From the NCBI GenBank assembly GCA_003254885.1, contig QANT01000065.1, positions 1 through 42,115 of the forward strand: DNA of 42,115 bases. The letters run 5' to 3'. The notes beneath the pieces are model-generated. The model worked only from the letters and a program-made list of their open reading frames with translations, ran no database searches and had not been told where the DNA came from. Source of the DNA: Purshia tridentata. Taxonomy: Eukaryota > Streptophyta > Magnoliopsida > Rosales > Rosaceae. Below are positions 11,083 to 20,827 of the stretch, piece by piece. Both the position numbers and the translations under genes were made by a program. How positions within the stretch are numbered: the first letter of the stretch is position 1; each line of letters begins with the position of its first letter.

Positions 11083-11956
11083 AATTACCGGGTCAAGAAG
11101 ATGGCAGTTGGGCGTCTGGGGAATGGACGATTCTGCTCTATCAGTTAAATTAAATATGAGAACCAGCTTTAGCAAAATCATCGTGGTTGGTAGCAGAAAA
11201 AATTTCTACCACTTCAAGACTGAGTTGTCTCTTAATCAAGTTCAAGTTCTCTTGAAAGTCCTCAATCTCTCCAAATGGTAGTTTCAAGTCCAAGGCCTGA
11301 ACCCCAAGTGCAGTTGCCAGATCCTTCTTGAACCTCAAAGAAGGCATACGAAGCTTTTGGGTTTGTCTAAAATCTTTAGACTGACCAATATAACTTTTCC
11401 ACAATGCCTCCATTATAACCTTGTCTGGAGCAAAAGTACAAGTATCGCTGTTAAAGTTATTTTGAAGTATCCTCAAGCACTCTGCTTTCCATCCATCAAA
11501 TTTCTCACTGACATATATCAAGGGTATTAGCTTCTTGTTTTCTGTCAACAATGTAACTGGAGCACCTTTCTTATTTGCTTTCTTTGAACCTGAAATTTGC
11601 TTTTCAAGCAGCTTCCTCATAGAAGTAATGGAGTCTTGCATATACTTATTTGCACTATGGAGGGTTAGATCAGCAGCATCAGCCACAGGCCAACCTGCGT
11701 TTACCACAAACTCTTCCATCTTCAAAAGTTTCCTCCAAACATATTCAGCATAGTGTGGACAGATTGGCATAATAAGACGTGTCTGCACATCCATAAAACA
11801 CCACATCAACTCACGGTTCATGCCCCCATCACCACATGAAAACCTGTACTGATCCCTGGCAGCTTGAAGATCATAAAATCCAGTCTTGAGGGCTTCTCGG
11901 AACATGTAATCCCGGTAATTCTGCTCATTGCTGTTCACAGCAATATTTATGTCATT
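11083..11956 (-). pseudogene. 5'-truncated leucyl-tRNA synthetase fragment (duplicate of the LeuRS 3' end)
   Basis: The minus-strand frame 11150-11956 encodes about 265 residues matching the anticodon-binding and C-terminal region of the complete LeuRS at 36686-39949, at about 88% amino-acid identity by hand count. It contains YMFREALKTGFYDLQAARDQ, CPHYAEYVW and GWKAECLRILQNNF. It starts abruptly at the duplication breakpoint without an ATG and lacks the catalytic and editing domains and both signature motifs. Near the 3' end a small indel around 11140-11155 makes it end AGSHI-stop, about 20 residues earlier than the intact gene. The homologous 3' tail continues to about 11083. It cannot be a working synthetase. 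The long open frame is notable but can survive by chance in a recent copy. Confidence 0.88.
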
Positions 11957-13228
11957 TGATTGCTAGATTTTAAGTTTTGCAATCACATTAAATTCAAAAT
12001 TCTCATCATCATTTGACTTCTTTTTTTTTTTTTTTTTTAGTGCAACAAAATCATTTGGATTTTGAACAGCAGTTGCTGTCATAACTTAAAATAGACTCCT
12101 TACCAGAAAGCAAATGACTTTTCAGTAGAAAGACTCCATCTCACAGAATGGAGCTTGAAGTGGGTATATGTTAGACTCTAATCACAGACATCAAGAAACA
12201 CAACCATAATCAAGAATAGTTAATCAGATGAATAGGAGAACATAAATACATGAAGCCATTGGAATAAGTCTTCTCCTCTCTGCAGAGTTCCTTAGCGCAG
12301 CTCAATATGGGACTGAGTTCTTTATGCAAAATGTACCTGTGAGAGCATACATATTCATATAGGACTCTAACATCCTACCTTCCAGGCCCCTAGTCCTTGT
12401 TATTATCTAAATCACAAATTAACAAGAATATCTGGAATAATCCTATATAGCCTCTAACTTAGTCTACATGTTCAGTTCCCTTGTTGTATCCAAATTCTTC
12501 AAACAATAGTCCATTAAGAAATCTTACAATAATATTATTTAATTAACCATATCCAACGATAAATCATCAAAACAAGTTCAAGCCTCCCTCACTGAAGCAA
12601 ATTGTAGTGGAGACTAAACACTTCACTCATCAACTTCAGCTTGATTTTCTAAACAGGGCCATGAAGAAGGCTCAAGAAAACGAAGTGTACAACTAGAACT
12701 AGCAAAGGGGCAAAACCAGAGCAATACTGATCTGATGACACACAAACACACAAAATGCATCGGTCAGAATAGAAAGTCAAATGTTGCACCAGCTAGAAAA
12801 ACCCAAAAGGAAAGGAGATCACTTAAAGCATGCTGCATAACTCCAAGCCCTAATGGAAAAACATGCCAATTGCACTCAGTGATCTGAAACAAATAATTAG
12901 CAAAGCATAACAGTCTACCAATTGCACCCGCAAAACTAAAATCCAAAACTACTGCAAGTCCAATCCAAGTTAATAAAAGTTGGACTTTTCTCAAGCCTCA
13001 CAAGGTATATATTGAACTTTCTGGTTTAATCAATAAACGGTGCATAGATAATACAGAATGATTTAAATTGGTAGTATTCCTCCATTTATAATAAGAAGAA
13101 ACAATTGACCAAAACAAATAAATAATAAAAAGAAACACTTGAGTCACCAAAAAATACAAGCTGAATACATATCAACTATATAATCCAACTTTAATCAATA
13201 AAAGTCTAGTACTATACTTCCTATATTA
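11957..13228. other. Intergenic region between LeuRS fragment and F-box gene
   Basis: Holds a T-rich run (about 12020-12040) and otherwise unremarkable sequence. One minus-strand open frame of 76 codons (12764-12994) shows no family features. The terminal part is presumably the 3' flank of the F-box gene. Confidence 0.5.
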
Positions 13229-14638
13229 CTAGACAGCTGGTAGTTCCTCCACCATTGATGGGCAGGGATGCTGTGGTAGTCCAGGAACTGGTGTTGGCCA
13301 CCATGGGAGCACAAGTGGGAAGAAGTAATCATCAGCATCAATTTTACTGTTTCCTAGAGGCAACTTTGACCACTTTCTTGTACGAATGTTGCAGATGAAA
13401 ATATCTCCCTCAATATTTAGATACAAGATATCCTCATTAATCGGGTCAAAACCCATAAACTCAAGCAACAAATCATCATCATTATCTGGAAGCATATTTT
13501 GGTCCAATGAATAAACCCTCATGTGTTTCACATACAATTTGCTAGTTCCATGGACGACCATACGATCATGATCTTGTTCTTCTTTCAACTCCCAAACAAA
13601 CAGAGGAAACGATTCGAGCAAGTCATCAAAATCGCACATCCGCAAACACCCTCCGCACACACCAAGGCACTCAATTACAGCTGTAATCAAAGAGTTTTCC
13701 CGTACAGCTCCATGTAGGCCATCAAAGAGACGACATTTATAATAATCAATAATACCATCACCATTACTAATACTAGTAGTGTTGGTATTGTCAATGTTGA
13801 TCATGAAAGGATCCAAGCCAATAAGAAGGCCACTACCAGCACCTGCCCAATACAACATTTCATTGTAAGAGTGGCTAATGTTGCGATTTATAAGTTTAAA
13901 ACCTATTGGAGAAGATACAACTGACTCTCTCCATTGACCAGTCTCAAAAGAGAAGATCTCCACGTACAATATGAAGGAATGATATTTCTCATAATATTGT
14001 TCAGAGGGAAGAATCCTCACAACCTTGCACCTATATTCAGCATTAACCTGGACCATGTATTCTTTCTCATCTTTTTCTTCCCTATAATTATAATAGGGAC
14101 TATCGCAAATGAATCCCACTGCTACTCCACTTTCCCATTGAGTAGGAGCAGGAGGAAGAGCAACCCATTGCATGGTGTACGGATTGCAGATGTAGTAATC
14201 ACTCTGATAGTACTTGCTTGCACAGCACAAAACTAAGTCATTATAGGTCGCTACCACAACTGGCTCTTCTTTCAAACCGTGGAAACTCATGAGTCTTTTG
14301 AATACCGGACACGACATTCTCGTAAGGATTTCCTCTCCTTTGGTGCTTATCAGAGTGCCGGTGATTGGCGTTTGTTTATCGATTTGGAGATGCACAAAGC
14401 GGCGAACAAAATAAGGATTGGAAATGAGAGTGCACCAACGCTTGGACACATACTTGCATTGAAATACAAATTTATTGCAAGGAAGTCGGCAGAGGATTTC
14501 AACCAATACAACGTCTGGTAGATCATTAATATTAATATTCATCATTAATTTTGACGATCGTCTTCTTTGTGATGATGATGATCTTTTAGATCTTTTTAAG
14601 TGACAAATACCCGACTGAGATCTACTCCTTCCTCTCAT
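13229..14638 (-). CDS. F-box protein (469 aa), substrate adaptor of an SCF ubiquitin ligase
   Basis: An F-box lies near residues 35-80: NDLPDVVLVEILCRLPC..., then CKYVSKRWCTLISNPYF. This is the LP...L..IL..LP...-K.W..LI.-P.F pattern that binds SKP1. After it comes a long F-box-associated region of beta-propeller-like repeats, with YICNPYTMQWVALPPAP, FSFETGQWRES and IFICNIRTRKWSKLPLG. This is expected to choose the substrate for ubiquitination; the target is unknown. I chose the ATG at 14638 (MRGRSRSQ). Its context TGCCACCATGAG is good. The open frame upstream to 14872 is hydrophobic, low-complexity and lies in an apparent 5'UTR intron. The N-terminus is rich in Arg/Ser (nuclear-signal-like). 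The frame is intact, and the gene lies between the duplicated segments. Confidence 0.85.
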   Translation of the reverse strand: MRGRSRSQSGICHLKRSKRSSSSQRRRSSKLMMNININDLPDVVLVEILCRLPCNKFVFQCKYVSKRWCTLISNPYFVRRFVHLQIDKQTPITGTLISTKGEEILTRMSCPVFKRLMSFHGLKEEPVVVATYNDLVLCCASKYYQSDYYICNPYTMQWVALPPAPTQWESGVAVGFICDSPYYNYREEKDEKEYMVQVNAEYRCKVVRILPSEQYYEKYHSFILYVEIFSFETGQWRESVVSSPIGFKLINRNISHSYNEMLYWAGAGSGLLIGLDPFMINIDNTNTTSISNGDGIIDYYKCRLFDGLHGAVRENSLITAVIECLGVCGGCLRMCDFDDLLESFPLFVWELKEEQDHDRMVVHGTSKLYVKHMRVYSLDQNMLPDNDDDLLLEFMGFDPINEDILYLNIEGDIFICNIRTRKWSKLPLGNSKIDADDYFFPLVLPWWPTPVPGLPQHPCPSMVEELPAV

Positions 14639-14668
14639 GGTGGCAGAAACTTGGGAGAGAATTAACCC

Positions 14669-14884
14669 ACTAGATTGAGAAAGTCGCAAAAATATATTAT
14701 TAACTATTGACGGAAATACAAAGCAAACTAGGTCATTATATAAGCTTCTAACATTAATCCTACTAGAAAGCACAAAAGGAAATCCTAATAAGCAAAGGAA
14801 ACCAATACTAATGTAGTCATAGTTAAAAAAGAAAAGAAAAAATAAGAATAAAAATATGATTTTTTTATGCATGTTTTTCGTACC
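14669..14884 (-). other. Probable 5'UTR intron of the F-box gene
   Basis: Reading the minus strand, a donor CCAG|GTACGA has its GT at 14883-14882. An acceptor CTCAATCTAG lies at 14671-14670, with an alternative AG at 14651-14650. Removing the segment joins a short leader to the ATG at 14638 and eliminates the upstream ATG at 14872. Confidence 0.5.
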
Positions 14885-14916
14885 TGGAATCAGAACAAGG
14901 ACGATGCCTTCCCTCT

Positions 14917-14932
14917 CCCTTTATATAAATAG
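14917..14932 (-). promoter_or_regulatory. TATA box of the F-box gene
   Basis: The minus strand reads TATTTATATAAAGGG about 35-45 bp upstream of the proposed donor-containing leader. Position and orientation fit a core promoter for the F-box gene. Confidence 0.5.
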
Positions 14933-14949
14933 ATACAATTGTCTCACCA

Positions 14950-15640
14950 GCATATAGAACATACAATCAATCTACATTTTTTAAGTTAAGCTTGGTTGAT
15001 GTTAGTGTTTACAAACATAATTTTGCATATATGTAAAAAGTCCTATCATTCCATTAAACTTTATAAGCTTTCTATTAAAATTTTATAACCCGTCTCTATA
15101 TTTTATAGGCTTTCAGCATCTGCAGCATCGCTAGGGCACGATTGTTAGTGAGTTACGAAAGATTAGAGGTTATAAATAACAGTATGATTATTTGAGTGAA
15201 ATTATAAAATATTAATTAAAAATTACAACAAATGATTAATTACAAATAAATTAATAAAATATTTTACAATTACATTTTAATCAATGTAATTTTTTCATAA
15301 TTTCATTTTAGTCACTATTGACCAAAAGTAACTGGACTTAGTAACTAAAGTGAGATATAATTTCAAAACTCATTAACCTTTATGGAAAAAAAAAATTACA
15401 TTGACTATTATATAATATTGAAATATTTTATTAATTTAAATTTAATTTTGTATGTAACAGAAAATCTTTCTTTTTTATAAGTAAGACGTGATTTGTTATG
15501 TGCTTGAAATACATCTTATTATTGTATAATATTAAAATGTTTTATTAATTTGAATTTACTTTTCTATATAACAAAAAATCTTTCTTTTTTTCTAAATAAA
15601 ACGTGATTTGTTATTTGCCTTATACATCTTATCTAACTCC
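14950..15640. other. AT-rich intergenic sequence
   Basis: No gene seen. The segments around 15400-15500 and 15525-15610 are a diverged direct repeat: both have TTTATTAATTT.AATTTA, then TATATAACA.AAAATCTTTC, then GTGATTTGTTAT. Confidence 0.55.
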
Positions 15641-15725
15641 AGCACGTAAACGCCGTCATTTGGCATTTTTGGTAAAAGGAGAAGGGCAAGTGAAGCGCAA
15701 TGGTTTTTTGATAGCTTGGTAGCCT

Positions 15726-15832
15726 TGGTTCATGGGTTGGTGCAGTGCTGGTAATATATTAGAGGTTGAGAGGGCATTTAGGGAAATGAAGACAGCTAGG
15801 GTTGAGCCCAATTTGGCCAAATTAGGGATGGG
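15726..15832 (+). pseudogene. PPR gene fragment, left part
   Basis: The plus strand encodes CSAGNILEVERAFREMKTAR followed by VEPNLA, a textbook PPR helix pair. The preceding LVHG is one frame away, so a frameshift is present. The match stops exactly where a hAT-like element begins. A second PPR piece continues on the far side at 17500, in a different frame. Confidence 0.6.
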
Positions 15833-17499
15833 AAACCTGAACGAAGACCAGACCTCTTCAGTAGGCCCAATGGGAGATCGTTACCAGGGATCAACATTCT
15901 GGTAGACTGGCACTCGGTACGACCGAACTCTCAGTCGGATCTGATCCAGTCAAGGTGAGATCGAGACAGAGAGACAGAAAGAGAGAGACTAAAGATTGAG
16001 AGTACGAGAGAGAAAGAGAGTGAGAAAGAGAAAGAGAAAGAGAGAGAAAGGGTGAGAGAAAGAGAGAGCGAGAGACTACAAGAAAAAGTGAGCGGTGGTG
16101 GCGTGCCTTGGTGCTGTGCGGTGGTGACTAGTGACTGAAAGACTCAAATCAGATTGAGAGAAAGAGAGTGTAAGAAAGAAAGGGTGAGAGTCTAAGTGAT
16201 AAAGCGAGGTGGCTGAGGTCTTACTTTAGGGGTTAGAGATTTTTTCACTCTTTGCTTTTTTAGTTTTTGGGTTTTCATTTAGGGTTCGGCCCTTTTGGGG
16301 TTTCGTTTGAGTTTGCATTTGGGGTTTAGACTTTGTAGTTTTTAACTTTTTAATTTTTATTTCATATGTTTAGGGTTTTATTGTTATGGTTTAGGGTATT
16401 TTGGGATTTGGTTTAAACTTTATAGAATAATAATATAAATTATATAATTATACATTTATCTTGATTTATCATTCCTCTTAAATTCTTAATCATTAGGGTA
16501 TTTTCATTTTAGGTTTGATTTTGGGTTTGGACTTTTTATTACATATGTAATATGTTTTTTAGTTTATATACTTTATACTTTATATGTGTTTTCATTTATA
16601 TAACACATTTCTATTAAATACCCTAAACCCTATTACACTATTATAGTAATTAATAATTATACGGTTATAGACTTATCCCTTATAGGCTATATTAGATAGA
16701 TTATTAGTGTTATAGTTATATACCATATCCTAAACATTTCTTAAATATAGGTTATACTTGATTGTTTATAGTTTAAACTTTTATAGGGTAAGATATAGAA
16801 TTTAAAGTTTTTAAAATATGCAATAGGGTTTAGGCCTTTAGGGTATGGGATATAGACTAATAGTGATATACATACTATATACTTAATAGTATATACTATA
16901 GATGGTATAGAACTTTAGAATTTAGTATAATATTATAATACTATAAAAAATAATTAATTAGGGTGTAAGCTTTTTTAATTAGTTTTACATTTTTAATATA
17001 GAAATGGTTATAACATATTAGACAATTTAGAGTCTTAGTTATAACTTAATAACTTATAAGCTGTAGAGTCTTTAGACTTTAGGCCCTTAGACCGGTATAA
17101 GGTATAAACTATAAATATGTAAAATTGTGAATTATAGAAATGTATTATATCAAATTATCAAATTATTCATTTATATAATATATAGAAATGTATTTGAGGG
17201 TAAAGAATATTAGAAATGTATATAAAATTATACAAAATTATATAAAAAATTACAAATACAATTTTATAGTTAAACTATAGAGTATAATATCTAAAAATAG
17301 ATATTTTTCTTTGTGTATATTTTATAATCAGTCCAGCCAATCCACCTTTGGTATGGACATTTTGAGATCGGTCTCGGATCGAAATTGGCTAGTCCGATAT
17401 GCGAACCAAAGGTCCAGTCTCAGTCGAATCTCGGTTTGGTTTTCTTTAGTGTTAGTATGGCTGGTTTGGTTTGGTCTTTGGTTTTCGGTCAAACCCCCA
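15833..17499. mobile_element. Non-autonomous hAT-like element, 1.67 kb
   Basis: It is flanked by near-identical 8-bp direct repeats, GGCCAAAT (15825-15832) and GGCCATAT (17500-17507), the target-duplication length of hAT elements. The left end is TAGGGATGGGAAACC...GAAGACCAGACC. The reverse complement of the right end is TGGGGGTTTGACC...AAAGACCAAACC. These are imperfect inverted repeats. The interior is GA-rich at 15957-16200 and very AT-rich after that, with no transposase. The superfamily label is an inference from target length and terminal sequence. Confidence 0.5.
15957..16200. repeat. GA-rich low-complexity tract
   Basis: Dense (GA)n and (GAAA)n runs on the plus strand within the hAT-like element, strongest at 15960-16080. 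Confidence 0.85.
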
Positions 17500-17625
17500 G
17501 GCCATATTACCCGTGTCCATGATGTTTTGGCAGAGATGATGGATGCAAGATGATATCCGAATTCGATCACTTTCAATAATCTAATTTGGGTTCATGTGAA
17601 GGCTGGCCGAGCCGAAAATCAATTA
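17500..17625 (+). pseudogene. PPR gene fragment, right part
   Basis: The plus strand encodes GHITRVHDVLAEMMDAR, a stop, then YPNSITFNNLIWVHVKAGRA. This is the pattern of one PPR helix pair followed by the start of the next. The single stop and the frame relative to 15726-15832 show it is not functional. Together the two parts indicate a PPR gene broken by the hAT-like element and by other lesions. Confidence 0.55.
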
Positions 17626-17788
17626 CCGATTCAAACTTACTAGTTAGGATAATAATTTATGTATATAGTATTATAATTTTTTTAAATTGTAAAAAGAAAA
17701 AGAAAGACAAATGTTAATTTATCCAATTTTTAATTTAAATAACAATTTGACATAGATTTAAACGGACAAAACATTTATTAAGCCTAAT

Positions 17789-18146
17789 ATATGGTAAAAT
17801 TTCATTGTTAGTCTATGTAGCTTCAAGTGTGTTAATTTTGTCTCAATTCTTACGTGTTACGACTTGAGGACATGCCCTTAATTTTGTCAATTTGGTCAAC
17901 AAAAATAGCATGTGAGTCATGGGTATTTTAGATAGTGATAATGAAGTAAAACCACCAAAAAGCTTGAAATACCCTCACTCGTGTGCTTCACATGTTTTTC
18001 ATCAAATTATTTGACAAAAATAAGGGTGTATCCTCAAATTGCAACAGTTAGAAAATATAGGGATAAAATTGATACAATTAAAACTACAGGGAGTAAAGTA
18101 AAAATTGGCCTAAACTACATGGACCAAAAACTAAATATTGCCATAT
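17789..18146. mobile_element. Foldback MITE, about 358 bp
   Basis: The left end reads ATATGGTAAAATTTCATTGT, then TAGTCTATGTAG. The reverse complement of the right end reads ATATGGCAATATTTAGTTTT, then TGGTCCATGTAG. Similarity continues inward for about 100 bp on each arm, for example ACTTGAGGACATGCCCTTA against ATTTGAGGATACACCCTTA. Nearly the whole sequence is an imperfect hairpin with no coding capacity. I cannot name the superfamily. Confidence 0.65.
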
Positions 18147-18693
18147 TTATATCATATATATAATGTTATAAGTATATGAATTAATTACAAAAGACTCCCT
18201 CGAAGTATAAGGGGATATTTAGTTCATGATCTTTAGAATCTCTGAGATTAGTACTCAATTTTATTAAAAACCTAAAAATTAAACATGCTATTAACTTAAC
18301 AATTAGCTTAATCCATGATCAACTCAGTTCTCTCCCCCTCTTCCTCTCTCTCTCTCTCACCTATACGTGCACCAAATAACCGGTGCAACAAAATTCAAGA
18401 AATTCTTTAAAAAACCGACAAACCCAAATTTAAATTAGCGAAACCCATTTCAATAGGATAATTCACTTACCTCATACTTGAGTTCATAACCTCTCTTCTA
18501 GGTAGACAATATATATCAACTCCAACAAAGCTTATTAGCTAAATTAGTACAAAAAAAGATTAGAAATCTATTTTACCTAACTACTTTTGAAATTTTATCC
18601 GGTAATATATGTACTCTATTTTAGTTAACATTGATTTTTTATTATTTCTTAAAATTTGATATTATATCAGATGAGAGATAAATAAACTTGTAG

Positions 18694-18949
18694 TTCAACC
18701 AAAGTTGGGGTCTTTAGGCACAAAGACAAAACTAGAAGTCTTCAGCTTGTGGTGGGCCCAAATAAATCTAAGGTTGAGTTCTCCTTTTTTTTTTTGAAAA
18801 GAAAGAGACTTTATATCTAAGGTTGATTTTGTTGGGACTAGCTATTCTGTGGAGGCTAAGGCTGGGCAGCAGCACTGTAATTATGCACTTGGTGTTCTTG
18901 ATATAAGGCCAATCAGACTTTGAAGATTGTGCCTATTGCTTCTAACAAG
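18694..18949 (+). pseudogene. RNA polymerase I subunit A49-like exon, disrupted
   Basis: The plus strand encodes KTRSLQLVVGPNKSKV, then DFVGTSYS, then CNYALGVLD, then after a small frameshift QTLKIVPIASNK. I recognise these as the N-terminal region of plant DNA-directed RNA polymerase I subunit A49 (RPA49), which supports elongation in rRNA synthesis. The exon is bounded by an acceptor-like TTGTAG (18688-18693) and a donor-like AACAAG|GTAATT (18950), so it is genomic rather than a processed copy. It is broken by a 49-bp insertion including its target duplication (18778-18826) and by a frame change near 18902. No other exons were found nearby. The family call is from memory of the motifs. Confidence 0.6.
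18778..18814. mobile_element. Tiny 37-bp insertion with 12-bp target duplication
   Basis: A T-rich 37-bp sequence (11 consecutive T) is flanked by perfect 12-bp repeats ATCTAAGGTTGA (18766-18777 and 18815-18826), inside the A49-like exon. Long direct repeats and a poly(A)-like tail on the minus strand suggest target-primed reverse transcription of a very short RNA end. Confidence 0.55.
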
Positions 18950-19155
18950 GTAATTTGGGATTAATAGTTTTTTTTTTTGCCTGAAAATCTTTGGATTTTA
19001 TTTTAGTAATTTGTTTTGTTTTCAATTGTTTAAATTTTAGTGAACTTACTTGTATGATGTTCAGTTGGTATGAAAGTTAAGTTTTAAAATAATGAATTTA
19101 CTTAATTATAGTTTTGAGAAATTGGTAAGCAAATGCATTAGATAAAAAGTGCTTT

Positions 19156-19271
19156 GGGTGAGATTATACCAGCATTAATACACCCTATCTCATCATTTAA
19201 TGTAAGCATGCTTGGGCGAGACTAGTACTCAGATATGTGACCTCTTGGGAAGTACTCGTGTTGCACCCCTC
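19156..19271 (+). pseudogene. Degenerate 5S rRNA sequence
   Basis: About 116 nt align with plant 5S rRNA from end to end. The match begins GGGTGAGATTATACCAGCA, corresponding to the GGGTGCGATCATACCAGCA start. The core is CATGCTTGGGCGAGACTAGT. It then has GTGACCTCTTGGGAAGT, and ends CTCGTGTTGCACCCCTC. A few bases are missing around 19195-19205, and many differences are C-to-T or G-to-A. The internal control regions (box A and box C) are recognisable but mutated. TCTTTT follows at 19277. It is a single dispersed copy rather than a tandem array. It could be a free 5S pseudogene or the 5S domain of a Cassandra-type TRIM LTR; I could not define LTR ends. Confidence 0.85.
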
Positions 19272-20104
19272 TCGATCTTTTGGATCTTACAAAGTTTACA
19301 GCATTGTTGTTTGTGTGTTCTTATGTTTTATTTTGTATATGAAGTTTACATTTGTCTTTTGTTTCATTGCTAAGAACATAAATTATAATAATTCTTGATA
19401 CCGTACAAATAGTTTAAACAGTGGTGTTGATTTTGTGTCACTATGATTTAGATTCGGATTTGGAGAAGTATTAGAACCTTATTTTTAAATTTTAAAGTAT
19501 GAGTGTGGCATTTGTTCTCTTATATTATTGAGTGCTCTTTTTAAACCAAATTGTCCTTAACAAAATTGCAAAAAGTTGATTAGCTTTGAAATCTCAAATA
19601 TAATTTCATCTTAATACGTGTATACATACATACATACATAAATACATATATATATACAGGCCCCTTCAAGTATGGGATCTCATATTTATGAAATTTTTCA
19701 TAGAGACCCATTCCATAAAGTATTTAAATGATTCACACCATCTATTTTATATAGGTATGTATGTATATCTCACATTGCACCTTAGCCCAATGGAATATAA
19801 GGTAAGTATGTGCGTGTATATGTATTCATCCTTACAATCAATTTTGCAAGAATTAATTTAGCTTCTCTGTCTTTAGAAATAGTGATATAGCAAGCCATAA
19901 GTTTTTGAATTTATGTGAGTGAATTGAATTTGATGAAAAACACCAACGGTACCATTTTAAAGGCAAAAAAGCCAGTCCTGCAAGGATATACTTATAACCT
20001 TACCTGAGATGTGAATTGCGGCCAAGGGTTCATAACTGCAGAGTTTGGTTTCTGTATGTCAACCTTTGACTTTTTCTTGTGCATGTCGTTATCTAATGAC
20101 TACA
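19272..20104. other. Intergenic, no gene; CATA/TA microsatellite
   Basis: Contains (CATA)n/(TA)n around 19622-19660 and a related GTATGTATGTATA run at 19755-19767. The segment between them (GGCCCCTTCAAGTATGGGAT onward) looks repetitive but could not be named. No coding region was found. Confidence 0.5.
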
Positions 20105-20812
20105 TGTTAGTGCTCGAAACAGCACTCTCATTCTTTACCAATAATAAATTGACACCTATCATCATTGATTGACCTAGAGCCGGTTGACCGTAATTAAGGA
20201 AGAGTTGTCTAAGACCAGTAGCTTAGATCCTGAACTTCCATTTTTCAAACAAACATTAGCAAACATCAACCCATGTGGCCGATCAGGTCTGATCGGCTCG
20301 GGTGCTGATATGTAGTATCGAACTGAGTGTTCTCATTTGACCATGACTGCACTTACTTGGTCCCGGTTTGGATCGGGACCATCTTTACAGTGGCTTATGA
20401 TGTATCCGAGCATACGCGTTCCCAAGTAGATACTTGAGTACATCCCACGTGCACCTCACCTCTTCTGACAAAAGCAACTATGGTAGGACAACCATCTCAC
20501 CTCCCACGCCTACATTAAATGGTAATGTGACTTGGTAGGTGAGATCGGTACTGTTTATAAGCTGACGTGGCATCATCACACCCATCCATCCCTATGCAAG
20601 TAATCCATACTTTTCTTATAAATACAGCCCTACTTTTTCATGCAAAAGGGTTCTCAACCAGCTTTAGCTATAAGAAAAATACTCTGGAAAATATCTCCAT
20701 TTTTTGTCATTCTCCTTACTTAAAGATTCCCAGATCAATTTCTTGCCTAGCCCTTGAGGTTGATCTCATCTTTCCGATCCTAACTTAAGTATTGGAAAGT
20801 GTTTAGCTAACA
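20105..20812 (+). mobile_element. Old solo LTR, 708 bp
   Basis: The ends are the perfect inverted hexamers TGTTAG and CTAACA. The flanks are near-identical 5-mers, CTACA (20100-20104) and CAACA (20813-20817). A TATA-like CTTATAAATACAG occurs near 20616-20628, giving plus orientation. Its first 12 bases (TGTTAGTGCTCG) equal the start of the neighbouring Tat element's LTR read on its own strand, so the two are related families in opposite orientation. No internal region is present. Confidence 0.55.
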
Positions 20813-20822
20813 CAACATTAGT

Positions 20823-20827
20823 GTTAG
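20823..20827. repeat. Target-site duplication GTTAG, left
   Basis: Identical to 32341-32345 on the other side of the Tat element. Confidence 0.9.

Larger units (their letters stand above)
6628..11956. repeat. Segmental duplication copy A (partner 33546-37552)
   Basis: From about 6628 (GTTGAAAAGAGAATAAAGAG) to 11956 this segment matches 33546-37552 in the same orientation, with many substitutions and small indels. The right breakpoint lies inside the LeuRS coding sequence. After AATATTTATGTCATT the two copies diverge abruptly (11956 and 37552). Copy A contains the 1520-bp solo LTR and about 130 bp around 6846-6990 that copy B lacks. It lacks about 150-200 bp present in B near 33690-33890. Without the solo LTR the unit is about 3.8 kb, against 4.0 kb in B. 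Confidence 0.9.

Noticed and set aside
11150..11938. A stand-alone gene of 262 codons
   Set aside because: It has no ATG at its start and is the truncated 3' end of the LeuRS duplicate.
14639..14872. N-terminal extension of the F-box protein
   Set aside because: Low-complexity Phe/Leu-rich sequence lying between a good splice donor and acceptor; treated as 5'UTR intron.
16270..16400. Interstitial telomere repeats (TTTAGGG)
   Set aside because: Only three isolated TTTAGGG motifs occur in T/G-rich sequence, with no tandem array.
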